From Pseudomonadota bacterium (GTDB taxonomy: Bacteria > Pseudomonadota > Gammaproteobacteria > Burkholderiales > Burkholderiaceae_C): DNA of 39,455 nucleotides. Position 1 is the first letter of the stretch. Every line of letters begins with the position of its first letter. The stretch is taken from NCBI GenBank assembly GCA_018240985.1, contig JAFEER010000244.1, positions 1 through 39,455 on the forward strand, read 5' to 3'. Below the pieces are notes generated by a model. It did no database searches, was not told where the DNA came from, and worked only from the letters and a program-made list of their open reading frames with translations. Positions 8,095 to 15,832 of this stretch are shown here, piece by piece. Both the position numbers and the translations under genes were made by a program.

Positions 8095-9393
8095 GTGACG
8101 CCGCAATCGCATTTCATGGTGATTGCCCCGCTGGCCGCTGGCCGGGAAGCCGGCTTGCGTGCGCTGCTGCAGACCATGAACCTCAACCCCGGCATGGCCG
8201 ACCCGGCCGGCGCGCTGCTGCCGTTTGGCGCATTTGCACGGCTGCACTTTGCCCGCATGGTGCTGCTGGACGACGCGCTGCAGGCCGACCTGCAAGCCTA
8301 TGGCCTGCCGCGGCCGCAGCTGCCGACCTGCCTGGCCTTCATGGGCGACTGCGACGGCCCGGCGCGCAGCCTGCTGGCCGAGCTGGCACAGCAGGCGGGC
8401 GAAGGGCTGCGGCGCATCTTTGCCCATTGCGAGGGCTTTCGGGCCGACGGCGACCTGCTGGCCTGGATGCTGGTGCACGACAGGCCGCTGGCGGCCAGCT
8501 ATGTGAACTGGGTGGGGCGCAGCGTGCAGCAAATCCGGCAAGAGAGCGCCCTGCAGCGCGCGCTGTCGGCCCGGGTGGAGCGCGCGCCGCTGGCCAGCGG
8601 CGCAGAGGCGGTGCGCATGCACCAGGCGCTGCGCGCCTTCGTGGCGGACGAAACGCGCGCCGGCCGCCTGAGCCTGACACCGCCCGAGCCCACGCCGCTG
8701 GGCTGGCAGCTGGCAAAGCTGGTGCATTTGCTGCTCGTCCCGCTGATCGGCCTGCTGCTGCTGCCGCTGCTGATCGTGCTGCTGCCGCTGCTGATCTACC
8801 AGCTGCGCAGCCGCGAAAGCAGCGACCCCGAGAACTGCCCGCGGCCGCAGGCCGATGCGCTGCAGGCCCTGGAGGAGCTGGAGGATTACGACGTGAGCAA
8901 CCAGTACACCGCGCAGGGCCCGGTGAAGCCGGGGCTGTTCCGGCGCTGGCTGGTCACGGTGCTGCTGGTGCTGATCGACTATGCCTGCCGGCATGTGTTC
9001 ACGCACGGCTATCTGGCCCGGGTGCAGACCATACATTTCGCACGCTGGGCCTTCCTGGACGACAAGACCCGCGTGATCTTCACCAGCAACTACGACGGCA
9101 GCCACCAGGGCTATATGGACGACTTCATCAACAAGGTGGCCTGGGGCCTGAACCTGGTGTTCAGCAACGGCGTGGGCTGGCCGCGCACGCGCTGGCTGAT
9201 CCTGGGCGGGGCGCGCATCGAGCAGCGCTTCAAGTACTACCAGCGCCGGCACCAGCTCCCCACCCAGGTCTGGTACAAGGCCTATCCCGGCCTGAGCCTG
9301 GCCGATCTTCAGCGCAACCAGCGCATACGCGAGGGGCTGGAGCGCGCGCACCTGGATGAGGCGCAGGCGCAGGCCTGGCTGGGGCTGCTATGA
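8095..9393 (+). CDS. Membrane-anchored protein with duplicated HFAR domain, function unknown
   Basis: 432-aa protein with two related soluble halves joined by a strongly hydrophobic stretch (about residues 213-240, LLLVPLIGLLLLPLLIVLLP) and a weaker one near 282-300. Half one has HFARMVLLDD at 51-60, then LAFMGDCDG and an EGLRRIFAHCEGF helix; half two repeats the order as HFARWAFLDD at 314-323, IFTSNYDG and WGLNLVFSNGVGWP. The repeated strand-helix pattern suggests two ferredoxin-like (dimeric alpha-beta barrel) units, the fold class to which DyP peroxidases also belong. The start is a GTG four bases after the previous stop; ATG 8116 is the alternative. The 3' end overlaps the DyP start by 4 bp. 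It may tether the peroxidase or present substrate at the membrane; the function is unknown. Confidence 0.72.
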   Translation: MTPQSHFMVIAPLAAGREAGLRALLQTMNLNPGMADPAGALLPFGAFARLHFARMVLLDDALQADLQAYGLPRPQLPTCLAFMGDCDGPARSLLAELAQQAGEGLRRIFAHCEGFRADGDLLAWMLVHDRPLAASYVNWVGRSVQQIRQESALQRALSARVERAPLASGAEAVRMHQALRAFVADETRAGRLSLTPPEPTPLGWQLAKLVHLLLVPLIGLLLLPLLIVLLPLLIYQLRSRESSDPENCPRPQADALQALEELEDYDVSNQYTAQGPVKPGLFRRWLVTVLLVLIDYACRHVFTHGYLARVQTIHFARWAFLDDKTRVIFTSNYDGSHQGYMDDFINKVAWGLNLVFSNGVGWPRTRWLILGGARIEQRFKYYQRRHQLPTQVWYKAYPGLSLADLQRNQRIREGLERAHLDEAQAQAWLGLL

Positions 9394-10916
9394 GCACCGC
9401 ACCCGCACCCGCACCCGCCACGGCAGTGGAACTGGACGACATCCAGGGCCTGGTGCGCTTTGGCTACAAATACCACACGCAATCCTGTTTCTTGCTGCTG
9501 CGCGTCAAGGACTCCGGCGCGGCGCGCGCCTGGCTGGCCAGCGCGCCGGTGAGCAGCGCCGCCACGACCGCGTCGCCGCCGCCTACCGTGCTGCAACTGG
9601 CCCTGAGCAGCGAGGGCTTGCGCGCCCTGGGCGTGGCCGGCGACATCGTCGAGGCCTTCTCGGCGGATTTCGTGTCCGGCATGGGCAGCGAGCCCAGCCG
9701 CTCGCGCCGGCTGGGCGACATGGGCGCCAACGCGCCCGGCCAATGGCAATGGGGCACGGGCGCGCGCCTGCCGCATGTGCTGCTGCTACTGTACGCCTTG
9801 CCGGGCCGGCTGGACGAGTGGCAGCGCCAAATCGAAGCGCAATGCGCGGCGGGCTTCGACACGCTGGCCCGTCTGACCTGCGGCGACAGGCTGGGCTTCG
9901 AGCCCTTCGGCTTCGTTGACGGCCTTTCCCAGCCCCAGCCCGACTGGGGCCGCGAGCGCCCGGCGCTGGATGCCGAGCGGCCCGACTACGGCAACCTGAC
10001 CTGCCTGGGCGAGTTCTTGCTCGGCTACCCCAACGAATACGGCGGCTACACCGACCGCCCCCTGCTGGCGCCCGAGCGTGATGCCGGCTCGCTGCTGCCG
10101 CGTGCCGAGGACGCCCCCGAGCTGGCCGACCTGGGCCGCAACGGCAGCTACCTCGTGCTGCGCCAGCTGCAGCAGGACGTGCGGGGTTTCTGGCAATACC
10201 TGGATCGGCAGGCGGGCGGCGACCCGGCATTGCGCGAAAAGCTGGCCGCCGCCCTGGTCGGCCGCACGCTGCAGGGTGTGCCGCTGGAGCCGCTGGATCA
10301 GGCCGCGCCGCCGGCCGCCGACGCCGCGCCCGACCTGAATGCCTTCGACTACCAGGCCGATCCGCGCGGCACCCGCTGCCCGCTGGGCGCCCATGTGCGG
10401 CGCGCCAATCCGCGCAGCGCCGACCTGCCGCCGGGCGAGGCCGGCCTGCTGTCGTGGCTCAAGCGCACGCTGGGCTTCGACGCGCAGGCGCGCGGCCTGG
10501 ACCTGGTGGCATCCACCCGCTTTCACCGCCTGCTGCGCCGTGGGCGCGCCTATGGCGATGCCGTGCCGCCGGCACAGGCGCTGGCAGCTGCCTCCACTGG
10601 TGCCGACACCGGGCTGCACTTCATCTGCCTGGGCGCCAGCATCGCGCGCCAGTTCGAGTTCGTGCAGGCCGCCTGGCTCAATTCCACCCATTTCAACGGC
10701 CTGCAGAACGAGAGCGACCCGCTGCTGGGCACGCGGCTGCCCACGCCGGACGGGCAGGCCACCGACGGCTTTTCCATGCCGCAGGCGCAGGGCGCAGACC
10801 AGAAGCTCGCGGGGCTGCCGCAGTTCGTCACGGTGCGCGGTGGCGCCTATTTTTTCCTGCCCGGCATCCGCGCCCTGCGCTACCTGGCCGGCGCCGCCCA
10901 AGGAGGCTCACCATGA
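9390..10916 (+). CDS. DyP-type heme peroxidase
   Basis: 508-aa dye-decolorizing peroxidase. The hallmark GxxDG motif is GFVDG at residues 174-178 with the catalytic Asp177, and the proximal heme ligand is His335 in CPLGAHVRRANPR. The conserved Arg region FHRLLRRGRAYG follows at about 380. DyPs use hydrogen peroxide to oxidise dyes, phenolics, Mn(II) and other bulky substrates. Length and the extended loops between motifs fit the longer class C/D-like group rather than the ~310-aa class B enzymes. No Tat or Sec signal is seen, so the enzyme is cytoplasmic or held at the membrane by its neighbour. Its start overlaps the previous gene and its stop overlaps the next (ATGA both times), indicating coupled translation with the HFAR protein and the catalase-like protein. 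Confidence 0.92.
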   Translation: MSTAPAPAPATAVELDDIQGLVRFGYKYHTQSCFLLLRVKDSGAARAWLASAPVSSAATTASPPPTVLQLALSSEGLRALGVAGDIVEAFSADFVSGMGSEPSRSRRLGDMGANAPGQWQWGTGARLPHVLLLLYALPGRLDEWQRQIEAQCAAGFDTLARLTCGDRLGFEPFGFVDGLSQPQPDWGRERPALDAERPDYGNLTCLGEFLLGYPNEYGGYTDRPLLAPERDAGSLLPRAEDAPELADLGRNGSYLVLRQLQQDVRGFWQYLDRQAGGDPALREKLAAALVGRTLQGVPLEPLDQAAPPAADAAPDLNAFDYQADPRGTRCPLGAHVRRANPRSADLPPGEAGLLSWLKRTLGFDAQARGLDLVASTRFHRLLRRGRAYGDAVPPAQALAAASTGADTGLHFICLGASIARQFEFVQAAWLNSTHFNGLQNESDPLLGTRLPTPDGQATDGFSMPQAQGADQKLAGLPQFVTVRGGAYFFLPGIRALRYLAGAAQGGSP

Positions 10917-12139
10917 ACTCCAACACCAGCCGTCCGGTGCCGCCGGCCAACACCGGCTCGGCCCTGCTGAACTGGCTGTCCGACAGCCTGCTCGCGCTGG
11001 TTCAGCTGGAGCGCCGCTTCGACCCCTTCCTGCGCCCGGCCTTCGACGCGGTCTTGCGCGAGCCGCTGACGCGCCTGACCACGGCGCTGATCAACGCCCA
11101 GCGCCCCAACGAAGGGCTGAAGATCGCCGAGGAGCGGCTGCTGCCCGGAGAGGAGGAATTCGTCGACTCCATCATTTCCAGCTTCCAGCAGCAGATGCGC
11201 GGGCTGTGGAAGCCCGGCGGCTTCGAGCGCGGCGGCAACACCAAGACGCAGGGTGTGGTGCGCGCCGAGTTCATCGTGCATGAGGGCCTGCCGGCGGCAC
11301 TGCGCCACGGCATCTACGCCCAGCCGCGCAGCTACCCGGCCTGGGTGCGTTTTTCCGGCCCCGGCCCCTATGTCACGCCCGACATCGACGATGTGGGCTT
11401 CATGAGCATCAGCGTCAAGCTGATGGACGTCCCCGGCCCCAAGCTGATGGATGAGGAGCGCTTCACCCAGGACATGTTCGGCGTGTCGCCGCCCACCTTC
11501 GTCACGCCCGACGTGCGCGCCAACGCCCAGCTGCAGCAGGAAAGCCTGAAGAACGCGTCCATCTTCTACTTCCTCAATTTCCATAGGCCGCACCTGCTCG
11601 ACCTGGTCATGCAGGGGCTGTGGATCAAGACCCAGAGCAGCCCCTTCGAGGCGCCTTACTTCAGCTGCGTGCCCTACCTGCTGGGCGAGGGCCAGGCGAT
11701 GCAGTACTCCTTCTGGCCCAAGACCAGCAAGCGCACGCCCATTCCGCGCCTGCCGCTGCGCCCGCCCGACGACTACCTGCGCAATGCCATGGTCGCCGCG
11801 CTGGCGGAGGGCGATGTGGAGCTGGACGTGCGCCTGCAGCTGCAGACCGACCCCCACCTGATGCCGATTGAAAACGCCGCCGTGCTGTGGCCCGAACGCC
11901 TCTCGCCGCGCCTGTCGGCCGCCACCCTGCGCATGCCGCGCCAGAAGTTCGACTCCCAGGCGCAGATCGACTTCGCCCGGCGGCTTTCCTACAACCCCTG
12001 GCACAGCATTGCAGAGCACCGCCCGCTGGGCAACCAGAGCCGCGCCCGGCGGCGCATGTACCTGGAGCTGTCCAGGCTGCGGCACGAGATGAATGCCGTG
12101 CCCCACTTCGAGCCGACCGGCGACGAGGTGTTCGACTGA
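10913..12139 (+). CDS. Catalase-like heme protein, last gene of the redox operon
   Basis: 408-aa protein of the catalase-related group. The distal catalytic His is His123 in FIVHEGLP, equivalent to VHARG of catalases, followed by WVRFSG (catalase VRFS). DIDDVGFMSISVKL corresponds to the catalase region DPRGFAVKF. Near the end, RRLSYNPWHSIAEHRPLGN aligns with RLFSYPDTHRHRLG, giving the heme-ligand motif R356-x3-Y360. The catalase Asn after the VKF region is not evident (FGVSPPTFV). Proteins of this type include catalase-related enzymes that transform fatty-acid hydroperoxides instead of dismutating peroxide, which would suit this operon. GGAGG lies eight bases upstream and the start overlaps the DyP stop. 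No signal peptide. Confidence 0.85.
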   Translation: MNSNTSRPVPPANTGSALLNWLSDSLLALVQLERRFDPFLRPAFDAVLREPLTRLTTALINAQRPNEGLKIAEERLLPGEEEFVDSIISSFQQQMRGLWKPGGFERGGNTKTQGVVRAEFIVHEGLPAALRHGIYAQPRSYPAWVRFSGPGPYVTPDIDDVGFMSISVKLMDVPGPKLMDEERFTQDMFGVSPPTFVTPDVRANAQLQQESLKNASIFYFLNFHRPHLLDLVMQGLWIKTQSSPFEAPYFSCVPYLLGEGQAMQYSFWPKTSKRTPIPRLPLRPPDDYLRNAMVAALAEGDVELDVRLQLQTDPHLMPIENAAVLWPERLSPRLSAATLRMPRQKFDSQAQIDFARRLSYNPWHSIAEHRPLGNQSRARRRMYLELSRLRHEMNAVPHFEPTGDEVFD

Positions 12140-12201
12140 GCCACGGCACAAACGGCAGTGCTTAGGTGCGTTGGACAAGAGCGTCTCAATGGAGGTATTT
12201 A

Positions 12202-12303
12202 ATGCGTGCATTCAAACATGACGACGATGTGCGCAGTGCGCTGCAGGGCCAGGGCGTGAATGCCGACGCCGCCATGGCCCGCGTACAGGCCATGTCCGAC
12301 GCG
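12202..12303 (+). pseudogene. Fragment of a PA2779-like gene at the island's left edge
   Basis: About 34 codons starting at an ATG behind GGAGG read DDDVRSALQGQGVNADAAMA then RVQAMSDAG. This resembles the segment of PA2779-family proteins in which xxVxxxLxxxGVxxxxAxARVxALSD recurs. The similarity stops at about 12303, where the frame runs into the antisense 3' end of the helicase gene. No signal peptide or C-terminal membrane segment remains. I read it as a remnant truncated by insertion of the island, or a rearranged scrap; the short length limits confidence. Confidence 0.4.
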
Positions 12304-12305
12304 GG

Positions 12306-14510
12306 TCAGGGCCGACTATCAAAGGCCATCTGTCGCACCCACGCCAGCCCTTCATCCAAATCCAAGTACAGACTGGCATAGGCCTTGCACAGCAGCGCAT
12401 CCGGCAAGGCCCAGTCCCACTTCTCCCGTGCCAGATTCTTCACGTCCGCCAACAGGACGTCCAAAGGCGGCGTGTCGCTTGCAGCAATGTCCGCCAAGGC
12501 ATTCAGGATGTCCTGGGTGGAGTGCTCCCCCTTCACCACCTCGACCCCGGGGCCCGAAGGGAAGGCCACGAATCCGCGAGAAATCAGCAGGCAAGCAATT
12601 GCCTCGTTAGCTGCATCGCCCAGCCACGTCATGAGCATCAACTCTTTACCTTGGTCTAGGGCAAACTTCGACGCAAGCTGAAAGCGAGAGTACGCGGCAC
12701 GCGCTTCCGTCAAGAATCGCTGCGCCATCGCGTCCAGGAAAGCCAAGGAAGAGGTCTCCTCCAGCAATTCCCGCATCCGTTGGCGCACCTTCGTATGCGT
12801 GCGTCCGACCCCACCCGAGAACATCGGAGGAGCGCCGCCCTGGGCCCGGGTGACGTAGATGGCCTTCTGCTGCTCGTCCACTTCATCAACGTGCCAGGTT
12901 CGCCCTGCAAAAAGAATGCGCTGCCCCGGCAGCAGCATCTGGTCAACGGGAAGGGAACCCAGCGTTTTACCGCCCGCGACCACCCGAAACTCCTCTTCCG
13001 ATGCGAAGGCCGCATAGAAGCTGTAATGGTTCACGAACTTCTCGCCCACACGTCCGTGCAGGAGCGCTCCGGATGAGTCTTGGGTCAGCAGCTCTTTATG
13101 GCCCAGGTGCCGCAACAGGTCTACAAACTCCTGCTTCGAGAGGCCCGTGAAAGGGGCTCCCGGCCCGCACAAGAGCCCAAAAGCCTCGCCTGCCGTGACA
13201 CCACTGCGCTGGGCAATGGCCGAGAGCAGCTGCTGCACCAGCGTGGACAAGTGCACGCCCTGCACCCGGGGCGGCTCGAACCACTTGTCGATGAGCAGAG
13301 AAATCATGGCCGCCATCTGCACGGTATCCAGGCGCAACTTGTCTCGCAGACAGGAGCGGGTGCCTAGAGCATCCTCGACGCAGTAGCCGCGCAAAATCGC
13401 CGGCTCCCCCTTGCGTCGGCCGGAGCGGCCCAGGCGCTGACGCAGGCTCGCGACCGAGGGCGGAGGTCTAATCTGCGCCACGCACTTGACTGCGCCAATA
13501 TCGATGCCAAGCTCCAGGGTGTTGGTGCAGAGGGCGGTCGCGGGCAATTCCTTCTGCTTGAGGGCCGCCTCGGTCTCCGCACGAATTTCCTTGGAAAGGC
13601 TGCCGTGGTGAGGCCAGAACTCGTTGGGAACCCGCTCGCGTTCGCACATCTTGGTCAAAAGATGCGTGTATTGCTCCACTTGTCGCCGAGAGTTCGGGAA
13701 GACGAGATTGTTCGCGCCTCGAAGGACCTTGAAGAGATGCGCTGCCACCTGACCGGGCGTGACGGGTTCCGACTCTTCCTCCTCGTCGCTCCCAGACTTC
13801 ACCACCAAGGGCTCTTCATAGCCCTTTACGAGGACCTTGAGCTCCGTGCCCGCGGCCGCCGAATTGACCTGCGCGGGCTCCCCGCCCGGGCGCAGGAACT
13901 GCCCCGCAAGGCGCATATCGCCCAGGGTGGCCGAGAGGCCAATGCGGGGCACCTTCCGGTCTAAGGCGCGCTCGATGCGGTGCATCAGGGACTGCAGTTG
14001 CTTGCCGCGCTCCGAACCGATAAAGGCATGCAGCTCGTCAATCACGAAGAACGTAACGCGCTCGAAGACGGAGCCTACGGAGGACCCGCGGTTGCACAGG
14101 AGGGCCTCCAGTGATTCCGGGGTGATAAGAAGTACGCCATGGCGCTTGGTCAGAAAACGTGTTTTTACACTCGCCGATACATCCCCATGCCAGGGCCAGA
14201 CCGGAATCTCCAGCTGTGCGCACAGCCGCTCCAGCCGCCCAAACTGGTCGTTGATGAGGGCCTTGAGGGGGCTCACATAGACGATGAGGCCTTCGCCGTC
14301 TGCGGAGAGCAGGTGTGTGAGGGCCGGAAAAAACGCGGCCTCGGTCTTTCCTGCGGCGGTGGCCGCCGCGATGATGACGTCCTGCTCGGCCCCCACGATG
14401 AGCGGGATGGCCTTTTCCTGCGCGTCACGCAGCTCCTCCCAGCCTTCGGCCCAGATGAAGCGCTGAATGCGCTCATCCAGGAGATGAAACGAGGAGCTTT
14501 CGCCGGCCAT
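12306..14510 (-). CDS. Lhr/BrxHI-like DEAD/DEAH-box helicase
   Basis: 734-aa superfamily-2 helicase. Motif I is AATAAGKT at residues 49-56, motif Ia YVSPLKAL at 78-85, motif II DELH at 158-161, motif III SATLGD, and motif VI lies in LRQRLGRSGRRKG. After the two RecA-like lobes come a helical region and a C-terminal domain with WHVDEVDEQQKAIYV, a layout shared with Lhr-type helicases and the BrxHI helicase of type 2 BREX. It would translocate on DNA or remodel it with ATP. The ATG at 14510 has GAAGG five bases upstream and starts eight bases after the ATPase stop; longer starts would read back through the ATPase gene. It is the third gene of the TerB-ATPase-helicase unit. Its stop codon lies within a few bases of the left island junction. 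Confidence 0.88.
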   Translation of the reverse strand: MAGESSSFHLLDERIQRFIWAEGWEELRDAQEKAIPLIVGAEQDVIIAAATAAGKTEAAFFPALTHLLSADGEGLIVYVSPLKALINDQFGRLERLCAQLEIPVWPWHGDVSASVKTRFLTKRHGVLLITPESLEALLCNRGSSVGSVFERVTFFVIDELHAFIGSERGKQLQSLMHRIERALDRKVPRIGLSATLGDMRLAGQFLRPGGEPAQVNSAAAGTELKVLVKGYEEPLVVKSGSDEEEESEPVTPGQVAAHLFKVLRGANNLVFPNSRRQVEQYTHLLTKMCERERVPNEFWPHHGSLSKEIRAETEAALKQKELPATALCTNTLELGIDIGAVKCVAQIRPPPSVASLRQRLGRSGRRKGEPAILRGYCVEDALGTRSCLRDKLRLDTVQMAAMISLLIDKWFEPPRVQGVHLSTLVQQLLSAIAQRSGVTAGEAFGLLCGPGAPFTGLSKQEFVDLLRHLGHKELLTQDSSGALLHGRVGEKFVNHYSFYAAFASEEEFRVVAGGKTLGSLPVDQMLLPGQRILFAGRTWHVDEVDEQQKAIYVTRAQGGAPPMFSGGVGRTHTKVRQRMRELLEETSSLAFLDAMAQRFLTEARAAYSRFQLASKFALDQGKELMLMTWLGDAANEAIACLLISRGFVAFPSGPGVEVVKGEHSTQDILNALADIAASDTPPLDVLLADVKNLAREKWDWALPDALLCKAYASLYLDLDEGLAWVRQMAFDSRP

Positions 14511-14518
14511 GCGCGCCT

Positions 14519-15832
14519 TCAGAGCTTGAAGGATGCGAGCTCGTCGTCCTCGTCGACACGCAGGTCTGCGGCGCCCGCCGTGTCCGGGACAACCTCCAGC
14601 CCCCCCAGGAGCCGCTGCCAGTCCGTGCCTGGGTTCTGCTCCAGCACCGCCAGCATGTTCACGAAGGAAGTGATGGTTGTGCGCGGCGTGCGGAAGTAGG
14701 TGTCGCCGATACGGTTGGCGCAATGCTCCATGAAACTGAAGATGCCCTGGTCGGGCAGCAGGTGTTCGGTGGCGTCGCCCAGGGCGTAGACATGGCGAAT
14801 CTTTTGCAGCAGGACATAGAAGTCCTCCGGCGTCAGGCTGGAAAGTCGTACCACCGGCCCACTGAAGTCCACGAGGCCGTCCGCGGCGAAGGTGTTCTGG
14901 GAGAGCCGGCTTTGCAGGGCCGAGTAGCTGTAGAGGCCGCGGCGAGTATCGAGGAGGAACTCCGGTGTGCCGCCCAGAATGAAGCCCAACCCCACCGCCG
15001 TGCCCTGCAGCGAGTCGTTCAGGATGCGCAGAATCTGCTCGTAGTTGGAGTTGCGGGACTGGGCGTTGGCCAGCTTGTAGAGGTTGACCAGCTCATCGAG
15101 ATTCACCAACAGCCCAGAGAAACCCGCCAGCCGGACAAAGCGCGCCATCAGCTTGAGTTGGTCGAAGACCGCCGCGTCATCGACGATGGTGCGCACGCCC
15201 AGCGCCGCGCGGGCGTCTGTCTTGGTGCTGAACTCCCCGCGAAGCCAACGGATGGCATCCGCCTTGAGCTGCTCGTTGCCCTCCTCGAAGCCGCGGCAAT
15301 AGGCGGCGATGACATCGGCGAAGTCAAAGCCGTTAACGAGCTCCGTGAGATGCTCCAGTTTCTGGCGGATGACCGCCTCGATGGGCACGCCGGCAGCCTT
15401 AGCTTCCGCCTTGGCCGTGGCGATGAACTTCTCCACGATACCGCCGAGCGCTCCGCCGTCCGGCTTGGTGCGGGTGGCAATGTTGCGCATCAGCTCCGCG
15501 TACAGAGACCGGGCCTGGCCGCCACTGGCGTGCAGGCGGCGATCCGGGTTCAGGTCTGCGCTGGCCACCACGAGCTTCTTCTCCAAGGCAACGGCGCGCA
15601 CCAGGTTCAGAAAAAATGTTTTGCCGGCGCCGTACTCGCCAATGACCAGGCGAAATGTGGAGCCGCCGTCTGCAATCCTGTCGATGTCGCCGATGAGCGT
15701 CTCGATTTCCCGGGTGCGGCCTACCTGAATCAGGTGCTGCCCCGAACGGGGCACAACACCGGCACGAAGTGACTGAACGACCGCGTCCCGGTCTCTGGGG
15801 CGGATGGATGGGGCAGCAGCGGGGGCGTTCAT
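14519..15832 (-). CDS. BrxD-like P-loop ATPase (BREX ATP-binding family)
   Basis: 437-aa ATPase. Walker A is GEYGAGKT at residues 65-72 and Walker B is LLVNLDEL near 240-248; GGTPEFLLDTRRGLYSY and the region FADGLVDFSGPVVRLSSLTP follow, as in the ATP-binding proteins named BrxD in BREX systems. The region between the Walker motifs is long and helical (about residues 110-230), typical of this family. In type 2 BREX, brxD lies next to an Lhr-like helicase, as here. Its ATG overlaps the TerB-protein stop (ATGA, 15829-15832) and its own stop lies eight bases before the helicase start. It probably forms an oligomeric ATPase that loads or licenses the helicase. No methylase, PglZ or BrxL gene is present. 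Confidence 0.85.
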   Translation of the reverse strand: MNAPAAAPSIRPRDRDAVVQSLRAGVVPRSGQHLIQVGRTREIETLIGDIDRIADGGSTFRLVIGEYGAGKTFFLNLVRAVALEKKLVVASADLNPDRRLHASGGQARSLYAELMRNIATRTKPDGGALGGIVEKFIATAKAEAKAAGVPIEAVIRQKLEHLTELVNGFDFADVIAAYCRGFEEGNEQLKADAIRWLRGEFSTKTDARAALGVRTIVDDAAVFDQLKLMARFVRLAGFSGLLVNLDELVNLYKLANAQSRNSNYEQILRILNDSLQGTAVGLGFILGGTPEFLLDTRRGLYSYSALQSRLSQNTFAADGLVDFSGPVVRLSSLTPEDFYVLLQKIRHVYALGDATEHLLPDQGIFSFMEHCANRIGDTYFRTPRTTITSFVNMLAVLEQNPGTDWQRLLGGLEVVPDTAGAADLRVDEDDELASFKL

